Assembly: GCF_030272615.1 (NCBI RefSeq)
Contig: NC_081412.1
Coordinates: 545,364,202 to 545,428,201, forward strand
Source of the DNA: Cryptomeria japonica
Taxonomy: Eukaryota > Streptophyta > Pinopsida > Cupressales > Cupressaceae
Direction of reading: 5' to 3'
DNA length: 64,000 nucleotides
The translations under genes were made by a program, and so were the position numbers. Below are positions 48,298-58,831 of this stretch, one piece after another. The notes under the pieces were generated by a model. The model saw only the letters and a list, made by a program, of their open reading frames with translations, ran no database searches and was not told the DNA's origin. Every line of letters starts with the position of its first letter. The stretch's first letter is position 1.

Positions 48298-48508
48298 GGC
48301 CTTCCTTCCTTCTTCTTCTTTCAACATGTTCTTTTATCTCTTTTTGGAAAGGAATTTTTTCCCACAGGGTTTTCTCCTTTGTTTCTGTTTCATAGAGATT
48401 TCATTGTATTTGGGTACCTGATCAAGCCTTGTTTCTAGGACCCATCTTTCATGCTTTTAGTAGTTGTTCTAGGTTTTAGCTTCTCCCTAAGTCTAGCTTT
48501 AGGGGGGG
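48298..48508 (+). other. Element Q 3' untranslated region and PPT
   Basis: Short spacer ending in the G7 polypurine tract directly before the 3' LTR. Confidence 0.75.
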
Positions 48509-48879
48509 TGTTAGAGTAATTGGGTCTTTACTTGATTAATTAAACAATATTTGTTTATTTCTTTAAGTTCCCAATTATCTTTTTACACTTAAGCTAACAT
48601 TAGGTGCATATAATTAATTATTTTAATTAATTATTATGTGCAAGCCTAGGGTTTTCTCTTTTTAGGGTTTCTTGACCTATTAGAGGTTAATTTTTCTTTT
48701 CATTGTATTATCTTTTCACAATACATTTTTGGTGATTTGGAGCTCTCATTTTTGAAGAATATTTTTCCTGTGTTTTGTATGTTCTTCAGATTTTGCTTCA
48801 TTGCTTCTCCTTGTAATAGGTTATTTGGCTTGCAAAAGATCTTCAGGATACTGTGGGGTTGTATTTCTCAACTCCTATA
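48509..48879 (+). repeat. Element Q 3' LTR
   Basis: Followed by the second target duplication AGATT, after which the D reading resumes (LNHNP). Confidence 0.95.
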
Positions 48880-48884
48880 AGATT

Positions 48885-50509
48885 GAATCACAATCCTGAA
48901 TAGATTATTGGAGATAAGGATGCTGGAGTACTAACCAAAAGAAGAGTAAGAGAAAACTCTTGCATGATCTCCACCATTGAACCAAGAACTATTAAGGAAG
49001 CATCTGGTGATGATAATTGGGTTAAAGCTATGGAGGGGGAATTGGATCAAATTGAGAAGAACAACACTTGGACCCTAGTGCCCTGATCAGTAAATAAAAA
49101 TGTAATAGGTACTAAATGGGTATTCAGGAACAAGTTGAATGAAGATGGTGGTGTAGTTCACAACAAAGCTAGGTTGGTTTGCAAAGGTTATGCTCAAGAG
49201 GAAGGAGAAGACTATGGTGAGAATTTTGCACAAGTGACAAGACTGGAAGGTGTCATAACTTTACTTGCATTTGCATCCCATAAGAAATTCAAGGTATACC
49301 AGATGGATGTTAAGTCTGCATTTTTGAATGGGATACTGGAAGAAGAAGTTTATATTAAGAAACCAGATGGTTATGCTTTGACTAATGAGAAAGACATGGT
49401 ATGCAGATTGCATAAGGATTTATATGGATTAAAGCAGGCACCTAGAGCATGGTATGAAAGGCTTCATACACATTTGATGAAGATAGGATTTCTGAGAACT
49501 AGTGATGACAATAACATATATCTCAAATCTAAAGGAGATGAAATACTGGTCAATGAAGTATTTGTAGATGATATCATATTTGGAGGTAATGATGTCATGA
49601 GCAATAGTAGATGAAATGAAAAATGAATTTGAAATGTCTTTAGTAGGGGAAATAAAAATTTGCATAGGCTTGCAAATACAACAAATGAAGAATGGTATTT
49701 TCATTACACAATCTAAGTATGTAAAAGAGGTCTTGAAGATATTTGGCATGAGTGATTGTAAACCAGTTGGGACACCAATTGTTACAAGCTGTAAGTTTTC
49801 TAAGGAAGATGAATCTAAGTTTGTTGATGAGAAGGAATACAGGTCAATGATTGGAAAATTGCACTATGTTGTTCACAACAGACCGGACATAGCTCATGCA
49901 GTTGGCATAGTTGCTATAATCCAGAATAATCATAAGGAAACACATCTAATAGAAACCAAGAGGATTTTTAGATACTTGAAAGGTATTGTTGACTATGGAT
50001 TATGGTATCCATATGGAGGAAATTTTGACTTGAAGGTGTACACAGATGTTGATTGGGCAGGAAATGTTGATGACCGGAAAAGCACAACCGGTGGAGCATT
50101 CTTTCTTGGAGGAAGACTTTTTTCATGGAGTAGTAAGAAGAAGAGTTGTACTTCACAGTCTATTGTTGAAGTTGAGTATGTTGCAGCTTACATGAATTGC
50201 ACACAAGCTATTTGGATGAGGCACATTTTGGAAAGTTTTAAGATCAATATTTTAGAACCTATAAAGATTCTATATGATAATACAAGTTCCATAAATATTT
50301 CCAAGAATCCTATTTTGCACACATGAACCAAACATATTGAATTGAAGTATCATTTCTTGAGGGAAAAAGTGCAGAGCAAAGATGTTATCTTAGAGCATGT
50401 TTCTACCAAGGAGCAGCTTATAGATATTTTTACTAAACCTCTACCTAAGACTACATTTGAGTATCTTGGAAGTCAACTAGGGGTTGTACCCCTTCATGAG
50501 GTTAGTTGA
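48885..50509 (+). pseudogene. pol: Element D RT and RNase H
   Basis: Resumes with LNHNP just after [58 protein letters not shown] and the catalytic block FVDDIIFGG (49561). A small deletion and frameshift near 49600 precede MKNEFEMSLVGEIKICIGLQ. RNase H: YTDVDWAGNVDDRKSTTGGA, SIVEVEYVAAY, LYDNTSSINISKNPILHT and IDIFTKPLPKTTFEYL. The stop at 50509 follows PLHEVS. Only a few stops; among the better-preserved pol segments in the window. Confidence 0.92.
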
Positions 50510-50842
50510 ACATGATTTAGATTGCATCAGTCCCTGAGCTACTTGCATAATTTTATAGAAGGATTGGTGTAGAAGTGGAAGTTATTCCACAGGGCGAGCA
50601 TCTAGTTGGAGATTGTTGTTGTTGCACAGTGAAATTTGACATTACATGTTTTACTTTCAATTTGGAATTGCTATCAAAGGGGGAGAAGAATTATGTGATT
50701 ATGGGAAGGAGAACCAGTGACAAACTAAAGACATGGAGAGCATGGTGAATACTTGGTAATGTAAACCAAGATTCCTATTCACAATCACGCAACAATCAAT
50801 GGTATTGATATTTGTATTGCCATCAATGCCAAAGGGGGAGAT
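50510..50842 (+). other. Element D 3' untranslated region and PPT
   Basis: Contains TTGCCATCAATGCCAA (50817-50832), then AAAGGGGGAGAT ending at the LTR. No gene. Confidence 0.7.
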
Positions 50843-52283
50843 TGTTGGCATTTGCATGAAGATTGCATTAATGATATGTAATGTTGTCATTGATGTCAAT
50901 TAACCGGTAATGATATTAATGATATTACTATTGTTGTTGATATTGTCTTGTAACTGGTAGGATGAGCTAAGTGAAGGAAACTGTAAACCGGTATGTAAGT
51001 TTGTGAGTTGAACCGGTAACTAATAAAAAGGTTAAACCCTATCCATTGATGTAACCGGTAAACCCTACCTCTTGTTTTTGTTAAACCCTAACCGATTAAG
51101 GTTGTTGAATTGGTTATGTTGGTTTATGATTAGATAATGAGCGATAATGATGGTGACACATATGATTATTTTATGAAAACAATTTCAATTGTTTTTTGGC
51201 ACATTGTTGTAACGGTTTTTTGTCTAGGAAATGAGAAAAGTGTATTGCATATAATGCAAAGCGCATGATGAGTTACTGAGATCAATGAAACAGCAATCAA
51301 GGAGCGGTCAAGGTTTTCTTGATTAATGTGCAGATATTGCTATGTGATCTAACGGTCATGCTTGAACTGATTTGTTTGTAATCTCTATAAGAATTAGATT
51401 TTTGTTGTGTTACCGACCTAATTGATTTTTTTATAAGGTTGATGAAGTTGTTTAGTTTAAGTGTTGGCAAAAGACCAGTTGAGTGTGTGGTTGCCAAACT
51501 AGATGATGTATCTGCAATTTGAGTAAAGGCAGATAGGAGCATAAAAAGGATCTAATCAAGCAAGTGTAGTTCTATTTAGAAAGATCAACAAACTCCTGTT
51601 GTTTTCTAACAATTACAAGAGAATTGAATTCCCTTAATTGGGTAAGCTCTAACAACCTTGGTGCTATTTAAATCCTATAACAAGGTGATCCATTAGTTTG
51701 GGTTTTCAACTCCTCTACCGAGGTTACTCCTTACAGGGTATTTCTTCTAACAAGGCATTTGTAGTCAATCCCTTAACCGGATGGTTCTTAACAGGATCAA
51801 TTGTTAACAAGACTTTTGTAAAGCTTTAACAGGATTGGCTCATAATAGGGTGAACTTCAGAAGATTTCAGATAGTTATCTCATGAGTCTCATCTCACTGT
51901 GGTTTTTCCCATTTGGGTTTCCACATCAAAAATATTTGTGTCAAGTGGTGGATGTTTTTGTGGTTATGATCTTATGGTTGATTTGATTAACTACTTAACT
52001 ATTTTTGATAATTCATGATAACCAGAAGTATTGAGAAATGAAGTTTGTTGACATATGATAAAGCATTTGGATGTTTATAAGTTTGATGTTGTTTACTGTT
52101 AATTTCTTGTAACAATCAACCGGTTTATCGTATGAGTTTTTATCTTGGCAGTGGTATTTCATCAATAAGTTTACTTTGAGAGATTGAAATTGAGTTTGGG
52201 AAAGTTTGTATCAGTTTTTCAATTTACTGATTCACCCCCCTCTCAGTAATCTACCAAATAATTATTCTTTCTTGATACCATCA
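50843..52283 (+). repeat. Element D 3' LTR
   Basis: Starts TGTTGGCATTTGCATG. Palindrome TTGTCATTGATGTCAA at 50884-50899. Ends CCATCA at 52283, followed by the target duplication TTCTT. Confidence 0.9.
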
Positions 52284-53988
52284 TTCTTAGCTACACCTCC
52301 TTGAATTAGCACAGTCCTTTCAGCTTCAACTACTAACTGATTGTTCCTCTCTGTAATACCATTCTGGTCTGGTGTCCTAGGTGCAGAAAGTTGCCTCTTA
52401 ATTCCATTGTCTTCACAGTATCTAGTGAATTCCTCAGAAGTAAATTCACAACCTTGATCAATTCTTAAGCACTTAAACTTTCTTTCACTTTCATTTTCAA
52501 CTAATGCTCTGAATGCCTTAAACTTGCTAAAAGATTCTATTTTGTCCTTCAAGAATGTGACCCATATAATTCTTGAGCTATCATCAGTAAAGATCATGAA
52601 ATACTAATCACCTTGAATACTCCTATTCTTCATTCATCCACATAGGTCGGTATGGACCAAATCTAGCAAATGTTTAACTGAGAAAAATTTTCCCTTGAAG
52701 GTTGAGGATTTCATCTTTCCTAACTGACATTCCTTGCACAAAGCATTAACCGGTTTGTCCAACTGTGGCAAACCTCTTACCGATTCGGACTTACTGACTC
52801 TTACAATGTTATCAAAGTTTATATGAAAAAATCTCCGATGCCAAATCCAACTATCACCAACTTTTGCAATTAAGCAACTATTGACTTTAGAATTTAGATG
52901 AAACAAGTTACCTTTTGTCTATTTTCTAGTTGTGATCAATTCACCTTTATTTCCATAGATCTTGCACATTCCATTCTTAAATTCGAGTGGGTAACCTCTG
53001 TCATTAAGTTGAGAAACACTCAAAAGATTGTGTTTCAATCCTTGAACCCAGTAGACATCATCTGCATTGTTCTTACCGTCAAGAGAGATGCCTCCCTTTC
53101 CTTTCACCATGCAGGGTGAGTCATTCCAAAATCTCACAATACCTCCATCAAATTCCTTCAAAGTAATAAAATTACCCTACTAACCAGTCATGTAGTGTGA
53201 AAAACCACTGTCTATAATTCAGTCACCAGAACTATCCACGTGAGAGACTAACACCTTCTAATCAGATATCTCTTCCTTAATAGAAACAAAGACAATGTCC
53301 TCATTTGCATCTTCCTCAGTTTCTTCATCTATGATTCCTCCATCTACTGCAATGAGATAATTTATTTTACCTTTGCCTTTATACTTCCTAGAATTATCAT
53401 GTTTCTCCTCATTGTCTCCATTTGGACAATTAGCAGCAATATGTGCAATCCGATTACATGCAAAAGAATTCAACGATAATTTACCTTTGTACTTACTGAT
53501 ACCTCTGGGTAACCACTTCGCCAACAATGCTTCAAGCTCAATCAGACCATCTTCATCATCTACCTCTTTGCTGGATCTAGATTCATGACTGTAGCTCACT
53601 TCTTTACTTTTCCTTACCGGTGGGATTGAAACTGAGGCTCTAAATGCATATTTTGATTTCTAAAAACTTCCATCATAACCATTTAATTAAAAAGCAGTCA
53701 ATTTACCAATGATATAGTCAAGAGTTACCTTAGATTTATCAATAGATTTGAGTTCCTGAATGGCTGCAACTCGAAAAGTGTAAATAGGTAGAAGGGTTCT
53801 CAACACCTTGCTAACCATAGTGGTATCCTCCATTATACCTCCAACACTCTTGATTTCACCGACTATCTTTTTGATCCTTTGACCATTCTGTTGAATATTT
53901 TCACCTCCAGTCATCCACATATCATCAAATTTTCCTCTTAAACTCTCTTCCTTAACAATCTTAACATGCTCATCACCACTATAGATCT
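52284..53988 (-). pseudogene. gag-pol: Element E gag C-terminus, knuckle, protease and integrase
   Basis: From the F insertion the minus strand reads YSGDEHVKIVKEESLRGKF (gag, near 53950), then the knuckle NSFACNRIAHIAANC (53430-53480), in which the first Cys is Ser. Protease IIDSGFSHYMTG lies near 53200. Next is GKGGISLDGKNNADDVYW; the pre-integrase block IWHRRFFHINF...CKECQLGKM (52720-52860); and the integrase core MIFTDDSSRIIW, LRIDQGCEF and NGITERNN (52330-52600). It stops at IQGGVAK where D inserted. Several stops and small shifts. Confidence 0.87.
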
Positions 53989-55475
53989 TGTTGACATATG
54001 TGGAGAACTTGGTGACATGATGATATTGTATGTTGTCATTGATGTCAATATGCTGAAGTATGAACTGGTATATTGAAGTAAGCAAAGTGGCAAGAGAACT
54101 GGTATGATATTGTGAACCGGAATATGTGAGAACCGGTATAATAGTGTGAACTGGTATATGTGAAAAAGTGAAGCGGTATGTTGGAATGAGAACCAGTATA
54201 TGGGAAGTTTTGTATCGGGGTTTCATTTGGCATGACTATCGGTTGGTAGTCTCAACTTCAGGGTTTCCGGTTGATGCATTCCAAGCTTGTGTGATTCAAC
54301 CGATGACATCTTGTGATGAGTTAGCATTGTAATGAAGACCAGATAGTGTTGCCACATCAGCCTTGTGCATGTGAAGGATTTCCTTGAGGATCTTGCATGG
54401 AGATTGATCCAACTACCTCGGGAATCTAAAAAGTCTCTGTAAATAGTGGATAGCATGTGATGGATTATCAACTTCCTGAAGCGGCAAAGAATGAACATTG
54501 GATAACATCTTGAGATATGTTCAAGACTGTTGTATTCAATGCAATATGATTAATGGTCAAGATTGAATCAATTAAATTGTTAAACCTAAATGTTTAGGGT
54601 TTAGGGTTTATACTACCAACCTATTTGTTTCCTATAAGGTCGATGATGTTTTTCATTTTAAGGTTGTTGGCAAATGCTATGTGTGTATCCAAGTGAAGAG
54701 ACACTTGATTCTTGCCAGACCGGAGAAGTGTATTGATACCTGCAGAGTGTGAATGTAGAAGAAAAGGAGCTAAAATGGATCTGCCTTAGTATTGAGTGTT
54801 GTTATTAGATCAATGTATTACCTGTTGACTTCTAACCATTTCAGTAGTTGGAAAATCTTTTAACCGGGTAGATTTAACAATCTTTTGTGTAAATCCTTTA
54901 ACAGGGTGACTCAATTCAATGAGTTCTTCAAATCCTCTTGTGAGGTAACCTTTAATAGGGTTCTAATCTTTAACCAGGCGATCCCTAGCAGGATCGGTTC
55001 CTAGCAGAACTTATTGTAAAAGCCTTTAACTGGACTAAGCTCCTAACAGAGTGGACTTCAAAAGAGTTCAAAGAATAGCTTGTGGGTATTCATCCCCTCC
55101 ATGGTTTTTGCCAATTGGGTTTCCACATGAAAAATTAGTGTGTCATGTGTGATGCTTTAATATTTTCTGTCAAGTGGTAAAGCATGTTGAACTGGTAGTC
55201 ATTATATTTCTGATGATATATTACTTGTTTATGCATACGAGTGAAGTGGAAATGAGATATTAGATTGTGTAGAGATCTAAGTGTTTACTAGTTTATATCA
55301 TTCATACTCTCACTATATGTAACTGGTAGTGCCGTGATTTAGACTGGTGTTACTGTTTACTAGTTAAGTGTAGTCTTTGCAGTCAAACTGGTTGAGGGAA
55401 AGTTTTTGTCTGTACTGATACACCCCCCCTGCTCTCAGTACTGGTTTGGTACTTATTGTTCATCATTATTCCTCA
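53989..55475 (+). repeat. Element F 5' LTR
   Basis: Starts TGTTGACATATGTGG. Palindrome TTGTCATTGATGTCAA at 54033-54048, identical to that of D. AACCGGGT-type motifs 54850-55060. Similar to the LTR at 1-849. Confidence 0.88.
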
Positions 55476-55546
55476 ATTGCTATTAGAGCATCTTCCACGT
55501 CCTTTGTGTTGTAAGCTTAACTACTTAAGGAAAAGATCCTACTCTA

Positions 55547-57985
55547 ATGATGAAGAGGGAAGGTCCAAAGTTCAACAAAGATAACTTTAAGATATGGAAG
55601 GATAGAATGAAGATCTACATCAAAAGCATGGGTGCTCAACACTGGAGCTATGTTGAGAATGATTATGTTATTCCTATCGGTACTCTCACTGATGATCAAA
55701 AAAGAGAGATTCAGGAGAATGGGCAAGTCATGGAAGCCCTAATCAGTAGTTTATCTGACATTGAGTTTATTGATGTTCAAGACAAAGATAATCCCAAAGA
55801 AGTATGGGATGCTCTGGAGAATATCTATGGCGGTGATGAGAATGTGAAACAAGCTAAGGAAGAAAGCCTTAGGGGAAAGTTTGAAGACATGTGGATGGTT
55901 GAAGGAGAGACCATTCAATAATATGGAATAAGAATCAAAACTATTGTTGGAGACATCAGGAGTGTAGGAGGTAAAATAGATGATTCCACTGTTGTTAGTA
56001 AAGTCTTGAGATCCTTATTACTGGTCTATGTAATAAGGGTTGTTGCTATTCAGGAGTTGAGGTCTATAGACAAGACAAAGGTATCCCTAGAATCCATCAT
56101 TGTTAAGTTGACCGCATATGAGCTAAACAATTATGATGGCAGTATTCAGAAAGTTGAATCAACCTTTAGAGCATCTGTTGCACCATCTAGAAAGGGAAAA
56201 GAAGCTAGTACTAGTTTTAAACAAAGATAAAGCAAAGAAATGGATGATGCGGAGATCCTAATGGAATTTGAAGCTCTTCTTGCCAAGAGACTTCCTAAGG
56301 GAACTGGTAAATACAGAGGTAAGCTCCCTTTGAAATGCTTTTCTTACAATAGGATAGGACACATTGTTGTAAACTGTCCTAATGGTGATAATAAGGACAA
56401 ACCAGAGAAGTTCAAAGGAGGAAACAAGAGAAACTATTTTGTAGCAGTTGATGAAGGTGTCACTAATGAGGAATCAGAAGATGAAGAAAGTGAAGACATT
56501 GTGTTTGTAGTCGTTAAGGAAGATGTGTCAGACAAGAAGGCTCTTGTCTCCCGCTTTGACAATTCCAATGAGTGGATTATTGATAGTGGTTGTTCTCACC
56601 ACATGACTGGTGACCGGAGTAAGTTTCTATCTCTGGAAGAGTATGATGGTGGTGTGGTCCGATTTGGCAATGATACACCATGTATGGTAAAAGACACAGG
56701 GTCCATCTCTCTAAATGGAAAAAGCAGTGTTGATAATGTGTATTGGGTAGAAGGTTTTAGGCACAACCTTTTGAGTGTTTCCCAGTTGAATGATAATGGA
56801 CTCACTCTGGAATTCAAAGATAGAGTGTGAAAAATAAAAGGAAAGAGTGGTGAACTAATGGCCACCGGTATGCAGACCAAAGGTAACTTATTTCAACTAA
56901 ATGCAAATATCAGTACATGTCTAATGGCTAAGTTTGATGATAGCTAGATATGGCATAGGAGACTCTGCCATGTAAACTTTGATAATATTGTGAAGGCCCG
57001 TAAGATCAAGGCAGTCAGAGAATTGCCTGTGCTGAGGAAACCAAAGAATCCTTTGTACAGAGAGTGTCAAATAGAGAAAATATCTTCCTCAACCTTCAAA
57101 GGTAAACCTTTCACTGCAGACAATTTGCTTGATCTTGTGCATACTGATTTGTGTGGTCCTATGAAAATTAGGAGTGTGCAAGGAGATAGGTACTTTATGA
57201 TTCTCATTGATGACTAGTCAAGAATGATGTGGGTCACATTCTTGAAAGATAAGTCTAAATCTTTTGGAAAGTTCAAAGCTTTCAGAGCACTAGTCAAAAA
57301 GGAAAGTGGTAAGAGGATTAAGTGCCTAAGAACTGATCAAGGAGGAGAATTCACTTCCAGTGAATTCAACAAATACTGTGAAGAGAATGGCATCAAGAGG
57401 CAACTGTCTGCCCCCAGACTCCATAGCAGAATGGCCTAGTAGAGAGGAACAACCAGACTATAGTTGAAGCAGCCAGAACGATGCTAATTCAAGGGAAGGT
57501 TGCTCACACCTTCTGGAGAGAAGCGGTGAGCATTGCAGTCTACACTATGAACTAGGTACTCATCAAGAAAGGTAAGGATAGAACACCTTATGAGTATTGG
57601 ACCGGTAAGACTCTTGTAGTAAGCTACTTTAGAGTGTTTGGTAGAAAATGTTATATCAGGAGGAGTGAACATCAAAGCAAGTTTGATGCAAAATGTGATG
57701 AAGGAATATTCCTAGGATATTCCACCAAGAGTAAAGCTCTTAAGTGTTACAACAATAGGACTCAAAAAATTGTTGAAAGTGTTAATGTCAAAGTTGATGA
57801 AACCTCTAAGAAACCTAAGGAAACCAGCACTGAGCGAGTGGTAGATGTACCGGTTGTAACCTTCTAGGAACCGGTTGCAAAACAGCCTAGCACTAGTAAC
57901 AGTGCTCCTACACCAGTAGATGCTAATGCTGATGAAGATGAGGATGAAGAAGAAAAGAAAGAAGAAACAACTAAGATCATTCCTA
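55547..57985 (+). pseudogene. gag-pol: Element F gag, protease, integrase
   Basis: The ATG at 55547 gives MMKREGPKFNKDNFKIWKDR. Gag continues to about 56230. The knuckle KCFSYNRIGHIVVNC (56333-56380) has its second Cys replaced by Tyr. Protease IIDSGCSHHMTGD lies near 56580. The pre-integrase block IWHRRLCHVNF follows near 56950. The integrase core is MILIDD, then LRTDQGGEF, with a one-base deletion before the VERNN block (near 57415). After the shift, integrase C-terminal sequence continues (FGRKCYIRRSEHQSKFDAKC, near 57640) into an acidic linker ending TKIIPR. The downstream RT half is absent. Confidence 0.87.
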
Positions 57986-58485
57986 GGATCAGTTCCTAGC
58001 AGAACCTATTGTAAAAGTCTTTAACCGGACTAGGCTCCTAACGGAGTGGATTTCAAAAGAGTTCAAAGAATAGCTTGTGGGTATTCATCCCCACTATGAT
58101 TTTTCCCAGTTGGGTTTCCACGTGAAAAATCAGTGTGTCATGTGTAATGCTTTTCATGTGATGCTTTAATATTTTATGTCGTGGTAAAGCAAGTTGAACT
58201 GGAAATCATTATATTTTTGATGATATATTACTTGTTTATGCATACGGGTGAAGTGGAAATGGGATATTAGATTGTGTAGAGATCTAAGTGTTTACTGGTT
58301 TATGTCATTCATACTCTCACTGTGTGTAACCTGTAGTGCCTTGATTTAGACTGGTGTTATTGTTTACCAATTAAGTGTAGTCATTGTAGTCAAATTGGTT
58401 GAGGGAAAAATTTTGTCTGTACTAATTCACCCCCCCCCCCCCTCTCAGTATCGGTTTGGTACTTACTGATCATCATTATAATTCA
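57986..58485 (+). repeat. Element F 3' LTR, last third only
   Basis: Corresponds to 54991-55475 of the 5' LTR. Its C-run is 14 long against 7 in the 5' LTR. Confidence 0.85.
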
Positions 58486-58761
58486 TATCTCTTCTAGTTT
58501 CTTGCATACGTCATATGAAGTCTCCAATCCATGAACATCAACATACTATGAATCGGATAGGGAACTGATGATGGCCTCCATTGCTTGATTATTCTCCTAT
58601 TGCTCCTTCTTTTGATCATCTAACAAAATCCCACTAGTCAAGCTATATTTATTAACATGTTCCCAATACTGGATTCCTAGACTCTTGATATAGATATTCA
58701 TCCTATCACTCCAGATTCTATAGTTTACTATATTGAAATTCAGACCTTCCTTCTTCATCAT
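58486..58761 (-). pseudogene. gag: Element E gag N-terminus
   Basis: The minus-strand ATG at 58761 gives MMKKEG, then IWSDRMNIYIKSLGIQYWEH, DDQKKEQ and MEAIISSLSD, ending KKLEEI at the F insertion. The continuation YSGDEHVK is at 53988. One or more stops. Confidence 0.8.
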
Positions 58762-58818
58762 GTTCTCCTAGATCTTTTCCTAAAGCTATTAGGCTTAAAC
58801 ACAAGAGGATATGGATAG

Positions 58819-58830
58819 CTCTGATACCAA
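58819..58830 (-). other. Element E primer binding site
   Basis: The minus strand reads TGGTATCAGAGC, one base inside the 5' LTR. Confidence 0.8.
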
Positions 58831-58831
58831 T

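Larger units (their letters stand above)
42592..48879 (+). mobile_element. Element Q: full-length copia nested in D
   Basis: A 6,288-bp element with LTRs 42592-42949 (358 bp) and 48509-48879 (371 bp; the extra 13 bp are a local duplication). A perfect 5-bp target duplication AGATT lies at 42587-42591 and 48880-48884. The PBS TGGTATCAGAGC is at 42950-42961 and the PPT GGGGGGG at 48502-48508. About 15 substitutions separate the LTRs (about 4%), making Q the youngest dated insertion here. LTR ends are TGTTAG...CCTATA; the terminal CA is not conserved. Gag-pol is in one frame with many stops. Confidence 0.96.
38637..52283 (+). mobile_element. Element D: plus-strand copia, split by Q
   Basis: LTRs are 38637-40041 (1,405 bp) and 50843-52283 (1,441 bp). 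Flanks GTCTT (38632-38636) and TTCTT (52284-52288) agree at four of five bases and fall inside the E integrase reading (VAK|TFWREA). A decayed PBS follows the 5' LTR (TTGGTATTAGATC, near 40043), and the PPT AAAGGGGGAGAT precedes 50843. Gag-pol starts at 40112 and ends at 50509. Q (42592-48879) lies in the acidic linker; removing Q and one target duplication keeps the frame. LTR divergence is about 9-10% over 280 bp by eye. Confidence 0.92.
53989..58485 (+). mobile_element. Element F: plus-strand copia with internal deletion
   Basis: The 5' LTR is 53989-55475; a decayed PBS (ATTGCTATTAGAGC) follows. Gag-pol starts at 55547 and stops abruptly near 57985 in the acidic linker, where the reading passes directly into LTR sequence matching 54991 onward. 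The remaining 3' LTR (57986-58485) ends ATTCA. Flanks GATCT (53984-53988) and TATCT (58486-58490) agree at four of five bases, inside the E gag reading (KLEEI|YSGDE). RT, RNase H and about 1 kb of the 3' LTR are deleted. Confidence 0.88.

Noticed and set aside
54850-55060. CRISPR-like spaced repeats
   Set aside because: Units are short, degenerate and irregular, and lie in LTRs of a plant genome; no array or associated genes.
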